Under the pieces are notes generated by a model. That model made no database searches, was not told the origin of the DNA, and saw nothing but the letters and a program-made list of their open reading frames with translations. Both the position numbers and the translations under genes were made by a program. From contig NC_013947.1 in the NCBI RefSeq assembly GCF_000024545.1, forward strand, positions 4,464,001-4,528,000: a stretch of DNA of 64,000 nt, read 5' to 3'. Positions 16,567 through 24,412 of this stretch are shown here, in pieces. This DNA is from Stackebrandtia nassauensis DSM 44728 (lineage in GTDB: Bacteria; Actinomycetota; Actinomycetes; Mycobacteriales; Micromonosporaceae). Numbering within the stretch: position 1 is the first letter of the stretch; each line of letters starts with the position of its first letter.

Positions 16567-17616
16567 TTAGAAGTCGACCGGCGGCTCGGTGGCGACCACT
16601 TCGGTGTCCCCTTCGGAGGTGACGCCGACGCCGAGCTTCTCCTTGATCTTCTTCTCGATCTCGTTGGCCAGGTCCGGGTTCTCCTTGAGGAAGGCGCGCA
16701 CCTTTTCCTTGCCCTGGCCCAGCTGGTCGCCCTCGTAGGTGTACCAGGCACCGGACTTGCGGACGATGCCCTCTTCGACGCCCAGGTCGATGAGGGAGCC
16801 CTCGCGGCTGATGCCCTCGCCGTAGAGGATGTCGAACTCGGCCTGCCGGAACGGGCTGGAGACCTTGTTCTTGACCACCTTGACGCGGGTGCGGTTACCG
16901 ACCGCCTCGCCACCGTCCTTCATGGTCTCGATGCGGCGGATGTCCAAACGGACCGAGGCGTAGAACTTCAGCGCCTTACCACCGGAGGTGGTCTCGGGGC
17001 TGCCGAAGAACACGCCGACCTTCTCACGCAACTGGTTGATGAAGATCGCGGTCGTGCCGGTGTTGTTGAGGCCACCGGTGATCTTTCGCAGTGCCTGGCT
17101 CATCAGCCGGGCCTGCAGACCCACGTGGCTGTCGCCCATCTCGCCCTCGATCTCGGCGCGCGGCACCAGGGCGGCCACCGAGTCGATGACGATCAGGTCG
17201 ACGGCTCCCGAGCGCACCAGCATGTCGGCGATCTCAAGGGCCTGTTCACCGGTGTCGGGCTGCGATACCAGCAGCTCGTCGGTGTTGACGCCAAGGTTCC
17301 CGGCGTAGACGGGGTCGAGCGCGTGCTCGGCGTCTACAATGGCCGCAATCCCGCCCTCGGCCTGCACGTTGGCGATCGCGTGCAGGGCCAGCGAGGTCTT
17401 ACCGCTGGCCTCGGGGCCGTAGATCTCAATGATGCGGCCGCGCGGCAACCCGCCGATGCCCAGGGCCACGTCGAGGGCGATGGAGCCGGTGGGGATGGCC
17501 TTGATGTCGACCTTGGGGCGTTCGCCGAGCTTCATGACCGAGCCCTTGCCGAACTGCTTGTCAATCTGGGCCAACGCCAGGTCGAGTGCCTTGGTCTTGT
17601 CGGGTGTGCCCGCCAT
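16567..17616 (-). CDS. recA: DNA recombinase RecA
   Basis: 349 aa. The Walker A motif is GPEASGKTS (about residues 66-74) and Walker B is [11 protein letters not shown]; the [19 protein letters not shown]2 region and the acidic C-terminus are intact. I chose ATG 17616 ([12 protein letters not shown]) because homology to mycobacterial RecA begins there and GGGAGG lies 7 nt upstream. An in-frame ATG at 17664 and the open frame to 17733 lack a good ribosome binding site. No intein is present. RecA drives homologous recombination and LexA cleavage; recX follows in the operon and DUF3046 precedes it. Confidence 0.97.
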   Translation of the reverse strand: MAGTPDKTKALDLALAQIDKQFGKGSVMKLGERPKVDIKAIPTGSIALDVALGIGGLPRGRIIEIYGPEASGKTSLALHAIANVQAEGGIAAIVDAEHALDPVYAGNLGVNTDELLVSQPDTGEQALEIADMLVRSGAVDLIVIDSVAALVPRAEIEGEMGDSHVGLQARLMSQALRKITGGLNNTGTTAIFINQLREKVGVFFGSPETTSGGKALKFYASVRLDIRRIETMKDGGEAVGNRTRVKVVKNKVSSPFRQAEFDILYGEGISREGSLIDLGVEEGIVRKSGAWYTYEGDQLGQGKEKVRAFLKENPDLANEIEKKIKEKLGVGVTSEGDTEVVATEPPVDF

Positions 17617-17656
17617 GGAGGTCCCTCCCGTTGTCGCGGATTTCTTGCTTGTTGTC

Positions 17657-17965
17657 TTAGCCATGCCGATCACGGTAGACCCGGCCTGTGACATGACGGA
17701 CGCGGCGCGCGCCGTGTCGTTTTCGAACGTCACTATATCGGACGGGCGTTCGAGACGGGGCTAAGCGGCGAATCCGGGACGGAACCCGCTCCCCGTAAGC
17801 CTGGCACACCGCCATCCACACGTGTTTGGTGTCCCAGTCCCCCGACAGCGCCTGGTTGATGGTCTGTCCGTCCAATTGCGGCAGTGTTTGGTCGGCGGCG
17901 ACGCTCTCGGCGTAGCCCCGGCCGAAGGTCTCGGCCATGTTCTCCCAGAATTCGGTGAGTCGCAT
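17657..17965 (-). CDS. DUF3046 family protein
   Basis: The first 65 residues ([20 protein letters not shown], then [22 protein letters not shown]) match the small DUF3046 proteins found just upstream of recA in actinobacteria. Family members are about 60-70 aa; this frame runs on to 102 aa because no stop occurs until 17657, and the extra part overlaps the candidate recA promoter. A one-base shift would stop it at about 65 aa. Its ATG directly follows the TGA of the MFS gene. Function is unknown. Confidence 0.85.
   Translation of the reverse strand: MRLTEFWENMAETFGRGYAESVAADQTLPQLDGQTINQALSGDWDTKHVWMAVCQAYGERVPSRIRRLAPSRTPVRYSDVRKRHGARRVRHVTGRVYRDRHG
17723..17753 (-). promoter_or_regulatory. 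recA: Candidate recA promoter with widely spaced TCGAAC/GTTCGA half sites
   Basis: On the reverse strand TATAGT (17732-17737) is a good -10 box about 115 bp before the recA ATG. TCGAAC at 17723-17728 and GTTCGA at 17748-17753 are the LexA half-site words but are 19 bp apart rather than 4. A canonical SOS box was therefore not found. The region also lies inside the open 3' extension of the DUF3046 gene. Confidence 0.35.
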
Positions 17966-19291
17966 TCAGTTCCCCTCGACGCGGGTGTTCAACACGAGCA
18001 CGGTAACCGGCAGCGCGACCAGCGCCGCGACCGCCGCCAGGGTGGGGTATCCGGCGGCGTCGACGATGAAGCCCGACAGTCCGCCCGCCAGCGCTCCGGC
18101 GCAGCCCATGGTCAGATCGGACAGTCCCTGGATCGCGGGCCGCTGCTCGGCGGGCACGGCGGCCGTCAGCATCGCCGATCCACCGACCAGGGTGCCCGAC
18201 CAGCCCAGGCCCAACAGGATCAGGCCGATCGCCAGTTGCGGGTGCGACTGTCCGGCGGTGCCCGATACCGCGCAGGCGGCCAACAGCAGCGCGATGCCGC
18301 AGCCGATGACGCGGCGGGGACCGTACTTGTCGGCGGCCCAGCCCGCGATGGGCGACAGCGCGTACATCCCGGCGATGTGGAGACTGAGGATGATGCCCAC
18401 GATGGAGATGACCTGGTCGGGGTCGCTGACGCCGTGTTTGATGTGGACGGGTGTCATGGTCATGACGGCGACCATGACCAGGTGGCCCAGGGCCACGGCG
18501 GTGACGCCGACGCGGGCGGCGGCGTTGGTGCGGTAGACCCGCCAGCCGTGGGCGATGCCGGGCTGAGCGGCGGTTTTGCCGGTCGTGTCGCCGTTGGACT
18601 CGTCGCGCAGTCGGCGGGCCAGCAGGAACGGGTCGGGCCGCAGCAGTATCCACAGTGTCAGCGCGGCGACGGCGAAGCCGATGGCGCTGGCGAGGAACGG
18701 CCCGGCGTAGGTGGGGGCGCCCAGGTCGGTGAGGTACCGGTCGGCCAGCGGCGCGAGGCTGGGGCCGGAGACGGAGCCCAGCGTGGTCGCCCACACCACC
18801 ATGGACAGTTGCCGTCCGCGCCGGGAGGGTTCGGCGAGGTCGACGGCGGCGTAGCGGGCCTGGAGGTTGGCGGCGGTGCCGCCGCCGAAGGCGAGCATCC
18901 CCAAGAAGGCCAGCGGGATGGAGTTCCAGTACACCGAGCCCAGGATCGCCAGCGATCCGAAGGTGCCCACGACATAGGAGAAGGTGAGTCCGTAGCGGCG
19001 GCCGAAGCGGTTGGTGATGCGCACGATCGGGATCGTCAGCAGCGCGCCGCCGATGACGCTGGCGGCCGAGCCGAGCCCCGACAGCGAGGCGCCGCCGGTG
19101 AGTTCGTCCAGCAGCAGGGCGCCCACGGCGATGCCGACGGCCACGCCGACGCCGCCGATGATCTGGGTGGTGAACAGCAGTCTCAGTGTGGAGCGCTGGA
19201 CGCGGGCGGTGTCGACGGTGGTGTCCAATGAGGGCTCTTTTCGGGGTGGGCGGGGAATGCCAGACTGCCGGGTCGAGGGCCGGTTGGGCAA
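17966..19291 (-). CDS. Major facilitator superfamily transporter
   Basis: Up to 441 aa with 12 hydrophobic segments, the motif TNRFGRRYGLTFSYV in loop 2-3, and GWAADKYGPRRVIGCG in the second half. The first 21 residues are basic and Pro-rich and lack a ribosome binding site. A TTG at 19228 preceded by AAAAGAG gives a more typical N-terminus (LDTTVDTARVQ). The stop touches the DUF3046 start, so readthrough into DUF3046-recA-recX is possible. The substrate is not predictable; it belongs to drug-efflux-like MFS. Confidence 0.82.
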   Translation of the reverse strand: MPNRPSTRQSGIPRPPRKEPSLDTTVDTARVQRSTLRLLFTTQIIGGVGVAVGIAVGALLLDELTGGASLSGLGSAASVIGGALLTIPIVRITNRFGRRYGLTFSYVVGTFGSLAILGSVYWNSIPLAFLGMLAFGGGTAANLQARYAAVDLAEPSRRGRQLSMVVWATTLGSVSGPSLAPLADRYLTDLGAPTYAGPFLASAIGFAVAALTLWILLRPDPFLLARRLRDESNGDTTGKTAAQPGIAHGWRVYRTNAAARVGVTAVALGHLVMVAVMTMTPVHIKHGVSDPDQVISIVGIILSLHIAGMYALSPIAGWAADKYGPRRVIGCGIALLLAACAVSGTAGQSHPQLAIGLILLGLGWSGTLVGGSAMLTAAVPAEQRPAIQGLSDLTMGCAGALAGGLSGFIVDAAGYPTLAAVAALVALPVTVLVLNTRVEGN

Positions 19292-19312
19292 GGGGGTATG
19301 GCGTGCGTCTCG

Positions 19313-19480
19313 TTAGGGCCTGTGTGGGGGTTCGCTTCCGTCGCGAGCGGCCTCCAGGCGAGTGCATGGCAAGGCGGAGGTGCGTCGGCATCCCGGTGTT
19401 GGATGTCGGCGTGCCGACAACGCGGCCAGGTGCCGCCTGGAGGGCGCGCAGCAGGAATGGAACTCCCGCACAGGCCCTAA
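19313..19480. mobile_element. 168-bp inverted-repeat element (MITE-like)
   Basis: The left end TTAGGGCCTGTG (19313-19324) is the exact inverse of 19469-19480. Pairing continues imperfectly inward for more than 45 bp on each side, including CCTCCAGGCG against CGCCTGGAGG. It carries no gene. The right end supplies the TAG stop codon of the MocR gene at 19477. A clear target duplication was not seen, although CTCG flanks both ends in inverted order. It could be a miniature transposon remnant or a long terminator-like hairpin. Confidence 0.6.
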
Positions 19481-20787
19481 GCGAGCGGGTAGGGCGTGTG
19501 CATGGCCTCGGCGATGACCGTGGCCAGGGGTTCGACGTGGTCGAGCGGCAGGTCGCTGGTGCTGACGCGGATGCCCGACGCCGAGGCGATGCGGTACGGG
19601 GTGCCGGGGGCGACGGCGTAACCGGCGTCGCGCAGCGTGGTGACGGCCGCGGTCTCGTCGGGCACCGGGATCCACACGTTGAGGCCGGTGTGGCCGCGCG
19701 CGGTGACGCCGTGGGCGGCAAGGGCGGTGAGCAGGGCCTGGCGGCGGTCGCGGTAGGTGTCGCGGGCGCGGTGCAGGGCGGGGGTGGTCAGCGGGTCGTC
19801 CCACACGCCCAGCACGAGGTGTTGCAGGACGGTGGAGACCCAGCCGGAGCTCAGCCGCAGCTGGCCGTGCAGCCGCGCGACGGTGGCCTCGTCGCCGCAG
19901 CCGATGGCCAGCCGCAGGTCGGGTCCGTACGGTTTGGACACCGAGCGCAGGAACAGCCAGCGGGCGGCGGCGTCGGCGACCGGGTGGAGCGGGTCGTCGG
20001 ACAGTTCGGCCCAGTGATCGTCCTCAATGGCCAGCACGCCGGGGTGCCGGGCCAGGACGGCGCGCAGCCGCCGGGCGCGCTCGGCGGTGATGACGGCGCC
20101 GGTGGGGTTGTGGGCGCGGCTGGTGAGGACGCAGGCGCTGGCCCCCGATCGCAGTGCCTGCTCCAAAGCCTCGGGGGTGGGGCCCTCGTCGTCGACGGCG
20201 ACCGGGACGGCGTGCATCCCCAGCGAGGCCAGCAGATCGCGGACGTTGGACCAGCACGGGTCCTCGACCGCGACCCGGTCGCCGGGACGCAGGTGGGCCG
20301 ACAGCGCGCGGTAGATGCCGTCCAGCGCGCCACCGGTGACGGTGGGGGTGCCGCTCAGGCCGTCGGCGGCGAGCCGTTGGCGGGCGGCGGCCAGCAGTCG
20401 CGGCGAGGCCCCGGCGTCGCGGTAGCTGGCCGGGGTGGTGGGCACCTGCCGCAGCGCCACGGCCAGGTCGGGCAGCAGCGCCGGGTCGGGTTCGCCGGTG
20501 GTGAGGTCGAGCACGCCCGCGGGCAGCGCCGTGCGGCCCCGGTGTTCGATCGCGGGCCGCTGCCGCACCCGGGTGCCGTGCCGTCCGGCGGTGTCGACGA
20601 TGCCGCGTTGCCGCAGCGTGCGGTAGGCGGCGGCGACGGTGGCGGTGGCCAGGCCGAGTTCGGCGGCCAGGGCGCGCACCGGCGGCAGCGCGCTGCCGGG
20701 TGCCAGCCGGGAGGTGCGCACGCCGGTCTCGACGCTGGCGACTATTTCGGCGGCACCGGCTCCGGTGATCTGATATTGTTCTACCAC
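19477..20787 (-). CDS. PdxR/PtsJ-like MocR regulator (GntR HTH plus aminotransferase domain)
   Basis: 436 aa from GTG 20787. A GntR-type winged helix (residues 1-75) is followed by an aminotransferase fold with HNPTGAV and the PLP lysine in RSVSKPYGPDLRL. It is divergent from a flavin/PNPOx-like protein, the partner often seen with PLP-responsive MocR regulators, suggesting vitamin B6-linked control. The stop codon lies in the terminal inverted repeat of the 168-bp element, so the original C-terminus may have been altered slightly. Confidence 0.85.
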   Translation of the reverse strand: MVEQYQITGAGAAEIVASVETGVRTSRLAPGSALPPVRALAAELGLATATVAAAYRTLRQRGIVDTAGRHGTRVRQRPAIEHRGRTALPAGVLDLTTGEPDPALLPDLAVALRQVPTTPASYRDAGASPRLLAAARQRLAADGLSGTPTVTGGALDGIYRALSAHLRPGDRVAVEDPCWSNVRDLLASLGMHAVPVAVDDEGPTPEALEQALRSGASACVLTSRAHNPTGAVITAERARRLRAVLARHPGVLAIEDDHWAELSDDPLHPVADAAARWLFLRSVSKPYGPDLRLAIGCGDEATVARLHGQLRLSSGWVSTVLQHLVLGVWDDPLTTPALHRARDTYRDRRQALLTALAAHGVTARGHTGLNVWIPVPDETAAVTTLRDAGYAVAPGTPYRIASASGIRVSTSDLPLDHVEPLATVIAEAMHTPYPLA

Positions 20788-20810
20788 AGTTTCAAGATTG
20801 TACTAGAACA
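20777..20810. promoter_or_regulatory. Divergent promoter region with TGTTCTA-N20-TAGAACA inverted repeat
   Basis: TGTTCTA (20777-20783) and TAGAACA (20804-20810) are exact inverse copies. Between them TACAAT (reverse strand, 20797-20802) is a good -10 box for the MocR gene, whose GTG at 20787 lies only about 10 bp away, implying a leaderless or nearly leaderless transcript. The site is well placed for autoregulation and control of the divergent flavin-binding gene. Confidence 0.5.
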
Positions 20811-20837
20811 TAGTTCGCGGCGACAGCGAGGTACCCC

Positions 20838-21476
20838 ATGACTTTCACCCCCACTCCCCGCACCACCTCCCTGCGTGTCCCCGAGAAACTGCGCTACGAC
20901 GCCGAGGAGGCCTACGCCATCCTCGACGAGGCGTACATCTGCCACATCGGCTACGCCGCCGACGGCGTCCCCCGGGTGCTGCCCACCGCCTACGCGCGCA
21001 TCGGCGACACCCTGTACTTCCACGGCTCCACCGGAAGCCGCGCCTTCCTCAACGGCCGCGACAACGGCGTCGACGTGTGCGTCACCGTGACCATCCACGA
21101 CGGGATCATCTTCTCCAGGTCCTGGTTCCACCACTCCGCCAACTACCGCTGCGTCATGGCCCACGGCCGCGCCTACCTGGTCACCGACGAGATCGAGAAA
21201 TGGGACGCGCTGGCCGCGATCGTCGACCACCTGGCCCCCGGCCGCTCCGAACAGTCGCGGCCGCCCACCCAGAAGGAACTGGCCCAGACCGGCGTGTTGG
21301 CGCTGCGGCTCAACGAGGTGTCGGTCAAGACCCGCTCCGGCGGCCCCGGCGAGGACCCCGACGACATCGGCCTGCCCTACTGGGGCGGCGAGGTGCCGCT
21401 GCGCACCGTGGCGCTGGAGCCGATCCCCGACGACGACACCACCGTGCCCGTGCCCGCCCACCTCACCCGAGAGTAG
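20838..21476 (+). CDS. Pyridoxamine 5'-phosphate oxidase-like flavin-binding protein
   Basis: 212 aa, start ATG 20838 after GCGAGG. The split-barrel FMN-binding pattern includes YICHIGYAADGVPRVLPTAYARIGD, TLYFHGSTGSRAFL and FSRSWFHHSANYRCVMAHGRA. This subgroup resembles Nim-type and MSMEG flavin/nucleotide-binding proteins more than true PdxH. It is divergent from the PLP-type MocR regulator, its likely controller, and is followed after 66 bp by leuE. The reaction is unknown. Confidence 0.82.
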   Translation: MTFTPTPRTTSLRVPEKLRYDAEEAYAILDEAYICHIGYAADGVPRVLPTAYARIGDTLYFHGSTGSRAFLNGRDNGVDVCVTVTIHDGIIFSRSWFHHSANYRCVMAHGRAYLVTDEIEKWDALAAIVDHLAPGRSEQSRPPTQKELAQTGVLALRLNEVSVKTRSGGPGEDPDDIGLPYWGGEVPLRTVALEPIPDDDTTVPVPAHLTRE

Positions 21477-21542
21477 ACGGCGTGTCCGGCCTCACTGAAA
21501 ACACCATTGTGATCCCCACCGGTTCTCGGCGAGGATGAGCTC

Positions 21543-22193
21543 ATGCTGCTTGGTGTCACCGACCTGTGGACCTACGTCATCGCCACCGTCCTGGTGATCC
21601 TGCTGCCCGGACCCAACTCGCTGTACGTGCTGTCGGTCGCCGCCCGCAAGGGCGTCCGCGACGGCTACCGCGCCGCCGCGGCGGTCTTCGTCGGCGACTC
21701 CGTGCTCATGATCGCCTCGGCCGCCGGGGTGGCCTCGCTGCTGCAGACCTCACCGGTGCTGTTCACGATCGTCAAGTACGCCGGGGCCATCTACCTGGCC
21801 TACCTGGGCGTCATGCTGATCCGTTCGGGCATCAAGACCTGGCGGGCCCGCAGGACCGACGACGCCGACGCACCCGCCGAGACCACCAACCTGGAACGTC
21901 CGTTCAGGCGCGCGTTCATCGCCAGCCTGCTCAACCCGAAGGCGATCCTGTTCTTCGTGGCGTTCTTCGTCCAGTTCGTCGACCCCGCCTACCCCTACCC
22001 GGCGCTGAGCTTCCTGCTGCTGGGAGCGATCGTCCAGGTCTGCAGCCTCACCTACCTGAGCGTGCTGATCTTCAGCGGCAACGCCCTGGCCAGCGCGTTC
22101 CGCCGCCGCCGTCGACTGTCCTCACTGGGCACCGGCGGCATCGGGGCGGTCATGCTCGGCTTCGCCGCGAAACTGTCCACCGCGAGTATGTGA
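21543..22193 (+). CDS. leuE: Leucine efflux protein LeuE-like (LysE family)
   Basis: 216 aa with close resemblance to E. coli LeuE across its length: DLWTYVIATVLVILLPGPNS at the N-terminus, VFVGDSVLMIASAAGVASLL, SLLNPKAILFFVAFFVQFVD and a C-terminal LGFAAKLST. It exports leucine and some analogues in E. coli; specificity here is inferred. The ATG follows GAGGATGAG. It lies on the same strand as the flavin-binding gene and ends at a strong bidirectional hairpin. Confidence 0.82.
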   Translation: MLLGVTDLWTYVIATVLVILLPGPNSLYVLSVAARKGVRDGYRAAAAVFVGDSVLMIASAAGVASLLQTSPVLFTIVKYAGAIYLAYLGVMLIRSGIKTWRARRTDDADAPAETTNLERPFRRAFIASLLNPKAILFFVAFFVQFVDPAYPYPALSFLLLGAIVQVCSLTYLSVLIFSGNALASAFRRRRRLSSLGTGGIGAVMLGFAAKLSTASM

Positions 22194-22221
22194 GCCGGGA
22201 GGCACCCGCGTGCCTCCCGGC
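22194..22221. terminator. Bidirectional terminator between leuE and DUF305
   Basis: A perfect 12-bp stem (22194-22205 with 22210-22221) and CCGC loop begin at the end of leuE and precede the stop of the opposing DUF305 gene by 8 bp. Confidence 0.75.
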
Positions 22222-22229
22222 CGCCAGTC

Positions 22230-22817
22230 CTACAACCGGTCCAGGATCGCCTCGAGTTCCTCGATCTCGGCGGTCTGGGTCTTCTCGATCGCCTTGGCCA
22301 GCTTCTTGGCCTCGGGGTTCTCACCGTTCTTCTGCTCGTCTTCGGCCATGGTGACCGCGCCCTCGTGGTGGGCGATCATCAGCTCGGCGAACAGTTTGTC
22401 GAACTCGGTTCCCTTGCTGTCCTTGAGTTTCATCATCTCGTCCGCGTCGGCCATGCCGTCCTCGCCGCCCATGTCGTGATCGGGCTCGACCGGCTGGTCC
22501 CAGGACTTCAGCCACTTGGTCATGGTCTTGATCTCGGGCCCCTGGGCGTCCTTGATCTCGACGGCCAGGTCCTTGACGTCGGCGTCGGACGCCCGGTTCT
22601 CGGCCAGTTCGGCCATCTCGACGGCCTGTTCGTGGTGCGGGATCATCATCTGCGCGAACATGACGTCGGCGTCGTTGAACTTCTCCGAGGCGTCGGGTTT
22701 GTCGGACGAGTGCTCGCCGCCGTGGTCGGTCTGTCCGCCGCCGCAGGCGGCGAGCGCCAGGGTGGCGGCGGTGGCCACGCCGATGAGGGCACGACGGGTG
22801 AAGGTCTTGAGGTACAC
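22230..22817 (-). CDS. DUF305 domain lipoprotein
   Basis: 195 aa from GTG 22817, chosen because AAAGGAG lies 5 nt upstream. A signal peptide ends in the lipobox LAAC (residues 20-23), followed by GGGQTDHGGEH. Two DUF305 units carry the paired motifs MMIPHHEQAVEMAELAE and LMIAHHEGAVTMAEDE. These His/Met-rich ferritin-like secreted proteins commonly occur with copper genes. It is downstream of DUF6153 on the same strand, under the CsoR-like operator at 23324-23340. Metal binding is inferred. Confidence 0.9.
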   Translation of the reverse strand: MYLKTFTRRALIGVATAATLALAACGGGQTDHGGEHSSDKPDASEKFNDADVMFAQMMIPHHEQAVEMAELAENRASDADVKDLAVEIKDAQGPEIKTMTKWLKSWDQPVEPDHDMGGEDGMADADEMMKLKDSKGTEFDKLFAELMIAHHEGAVTMAEDEQKNGENPEAKKLAKAIEKTQTAEIEELEAILDRL

Positions 22818-22897
22818 GGTTGCTCCTTTTTGGATGAACGGATTGGGGTACGCGGGAATGGACGTCCGCGCGCGGGGCGCGCGTCGTCGGCGTACTC

Positions 22898-23290
22898 CTA
22901 TATCCGCAGCACCGTGACCTGGGCCGTCAGCAGGCTCACCGGGATCGAGCGCGGTGGGCCGCGGCTGGAACGTCGGCTGGCGCGAAGCCTTGGCCGCCAA
23001 CGGCTGGCGGGGACGCGTTGCCGGGTTCGCGCCGCGATGAGGGCCAGCGCCAGCGCGGCACCGGCGGTCAGCACCGCCAGGCACATCTGGGAGGGGTTCA
23101 TATCGCCGGTCGGCGGGGTGACGGTGACGGCGTCCGAGGCGGCGGCCTCGTCGTGGACGGCGTGGCCCGGCATCGACGACGACGTGTCGTGGCCCTCGTG
23201 GTGTCCGAGGGTGTGCATACCGGCGACGCCGAAGGCCAGGACGAGCAGCAGTAGTCGCACCGCCGGGTGGCGCCACAGCATCGTCCTCAC
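22898..23290 (-). CDS. DUF6153 family small membrane protein
   Basis: 130 aa, GTG start at 23290. An N-terminal hydrophobic segment (LLLLVLAFGVAGMHTLGHHE) leads into a His-rich stretch with GHH, GHD and GHAVH, then a second helix containing CLAVLTAGAALALALIAA and a basic tail. This is the architecture of DUF6153 proteins that accompany DUF305. The His/Met cluster suggests extracytoplasmic copper binding. It is first in the two-gene operon, 80 bp before DUF305. Confidence 0.78.
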   Translation of the reverse strand: MRTMLWRHPAVRLLLLVLAFGVAGMHTLGHHEGHDTSSSMPGHAVHDEAAASDAVTVTPPTGDMNPSQMCLAVLTAGAALALALIAARTRQRVPASRWRPRLRASRRSSRGPPRSIPVSLLTAQVTVLRI

Positions 23291-23313
23291 CGCCTCTCGC
23301 TCCGGGTCCGGAC

Positions 23314-23340
23314 AGTGTAGCGCATACCCCCGGGGTGTAT
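23314..23340 (-). promoter_or_regulatory. Promoter -10 box and CsoR-like operator of the DUF6153-DUF305 operon
   Basis: ATACCCCCGGGGTGTAT at 23324-23340 is a GC-centred inverted repeat of the ATACCCC...GGGGTAT kind recognised by copper-sensing CsoR repressors. On the reverse strand TACACT (23314-23319) is a -10 box 24 bp before the DUF6153 GTG, and the operator fills the spacer upstream of it. No csoR gene is nearby, so the regulator would act in trans. Confidence 0.6.
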
Positions 23341-23425
23341 CGGTGGTGACGTGTCTCCGTTCTCTCGGAACCGGTTGACGCTCTGCGTACTATTGGCCGG
23401 GTCGCGGAATAGGGGCGGAGGGCCA

Positions 23426-24367
23426 TTGGACACCGATAACGCGAGAGTACGTATGTGGAGGCGCGGTCTGGTACCCGCGTCTTTGTCGCTCATCCTCGGC
23501 GTGGTGCTGGCGTTCCACCGCCTGATCCCCAACGTCGTCGGCAACCTCGGTTCGCTGGTGGAGACGTTCCTGCCCTGGTTCGGCTGGGCGATCCTGCCGC
23601 TGGCGCTGTGGGCCGGGCTGCGCAAGGCCCCCACGGCGGGCATCGTGCTGCTGATCCCGACGCTGGTGTGGGCGCTGATGTACGCCGAGCTGCTGCCCGA
23701 CAAGAGCGACGGTGAGGGCAATCTGCGCGTCGTCACCCACAACGTCGGTGTCTCCAACCCCGACCCGAAGGACACCGTCGCCACGCTGGTCGGCTCCGGC
23801 GCCGACGTGGTGGCGCTGCAGGAGGTCAGCGAGGAAGCCCAGGGCCAGTACGAGAAGGCGATGAGCGCGACCTACCCGCACAACATGCAGCAGGGGACGG
23901 TCAGCCTGTGGTCCAAGCACCCGATCACCGACTCCGGTCCGGTGGACATCGGCATCGGCTGGACCCGCGCGATCTGGGCCAAGATCGACACCGGGAAGAC
24001 CCAGGTCGCCTTCTACGTGGCGCACCTGGCCTCGGTACGGGTGAGTTCGAACGGCTTCGCCTCCAGCCAGCGCGACGACACCGCCGAGGCGCTGGGCAGC
24101 GCCATCGCCCAGGAGGAGCTGGACGCGGTCGTCCTGCTCGGCGATCTCAACGGCACCATGCAGGACCGGAGTCTGGCGCCGCTGGCCGCGCAACTGGACT
24201 CGACCCAGGCCGCCGCCGGGGAGGGCTTCGGGTTCACCTGGCCCGCCGAGTTCCCGATGGCGCGCATCGACCAGATACTCACCCGGGGCGTGACCCCGGT
24301 CAGCTCGTGGACGCTGCGGGCCACCGGCAGCGACCACCTCCCGGCCGCGGCGGACCTGCGGGTGTAA
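23426..24367 (+). CDS. Membrane-anchored endonuclease/exonuclease/phosphatase family protein
   Basis: 313 aa from a TTG at 23426 with GGAGGG upstream; ATG 23453 is an alternative. Three N-terminal hydrophobic segments (about residues 12-90) are followed by an EEP domain: RVVTHNVGVSNP, VVALQEVSEE, LLGDLNGTMQD and TGSDHLPAAADLRV carry the Asn, Glu, Asp-x-Asn and terminal Asp-His of the DNase I-like active site. The domain probably faces outside. Members hydrolyse phosphodiesters or phosphomonoesters; the substrate is unknown. Confidence 0.83.
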   Translation: MDTDNARVRMWRRGLVPASLSLILGVVLAFHRLIPNVVGNLGSLVETFLPWFGWAILPLALWAGLRKAPTAGIVLLIPTLVWALMYAELLPDKSDGEGNLRVVTHNVGVSNPDPKDTVATLVGSGADVVALQEVSEEAQGQYEKAMSATYPHNMQQGTVSLWSKHPITDSGPVDIGIGWTRAIWAKIDTGKTQVAFYVAHLASVRVSSNGFASSQRDDTAEALGSAIAQEELDAVVLLGDLNGTMQDRSLAPLAAQLDSTQAAAGEGFGFTWPAEFPMARIDQILTRGVTPVSSWTLRATGSDHLPAAADLRV

Positions 24368-24412
24368 CCGGTCCGGGGCGGATATGTCCCAGGTTGCGGG
24401 CAAGATCGGAAC

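Noticed and set aside
17700-17760. Canonical SOS box before recA
   Set aside because: The TCGAAC and GTTCGA words are 19 bp apart, not in the compact GAAC-N4-GTTC arrangement.
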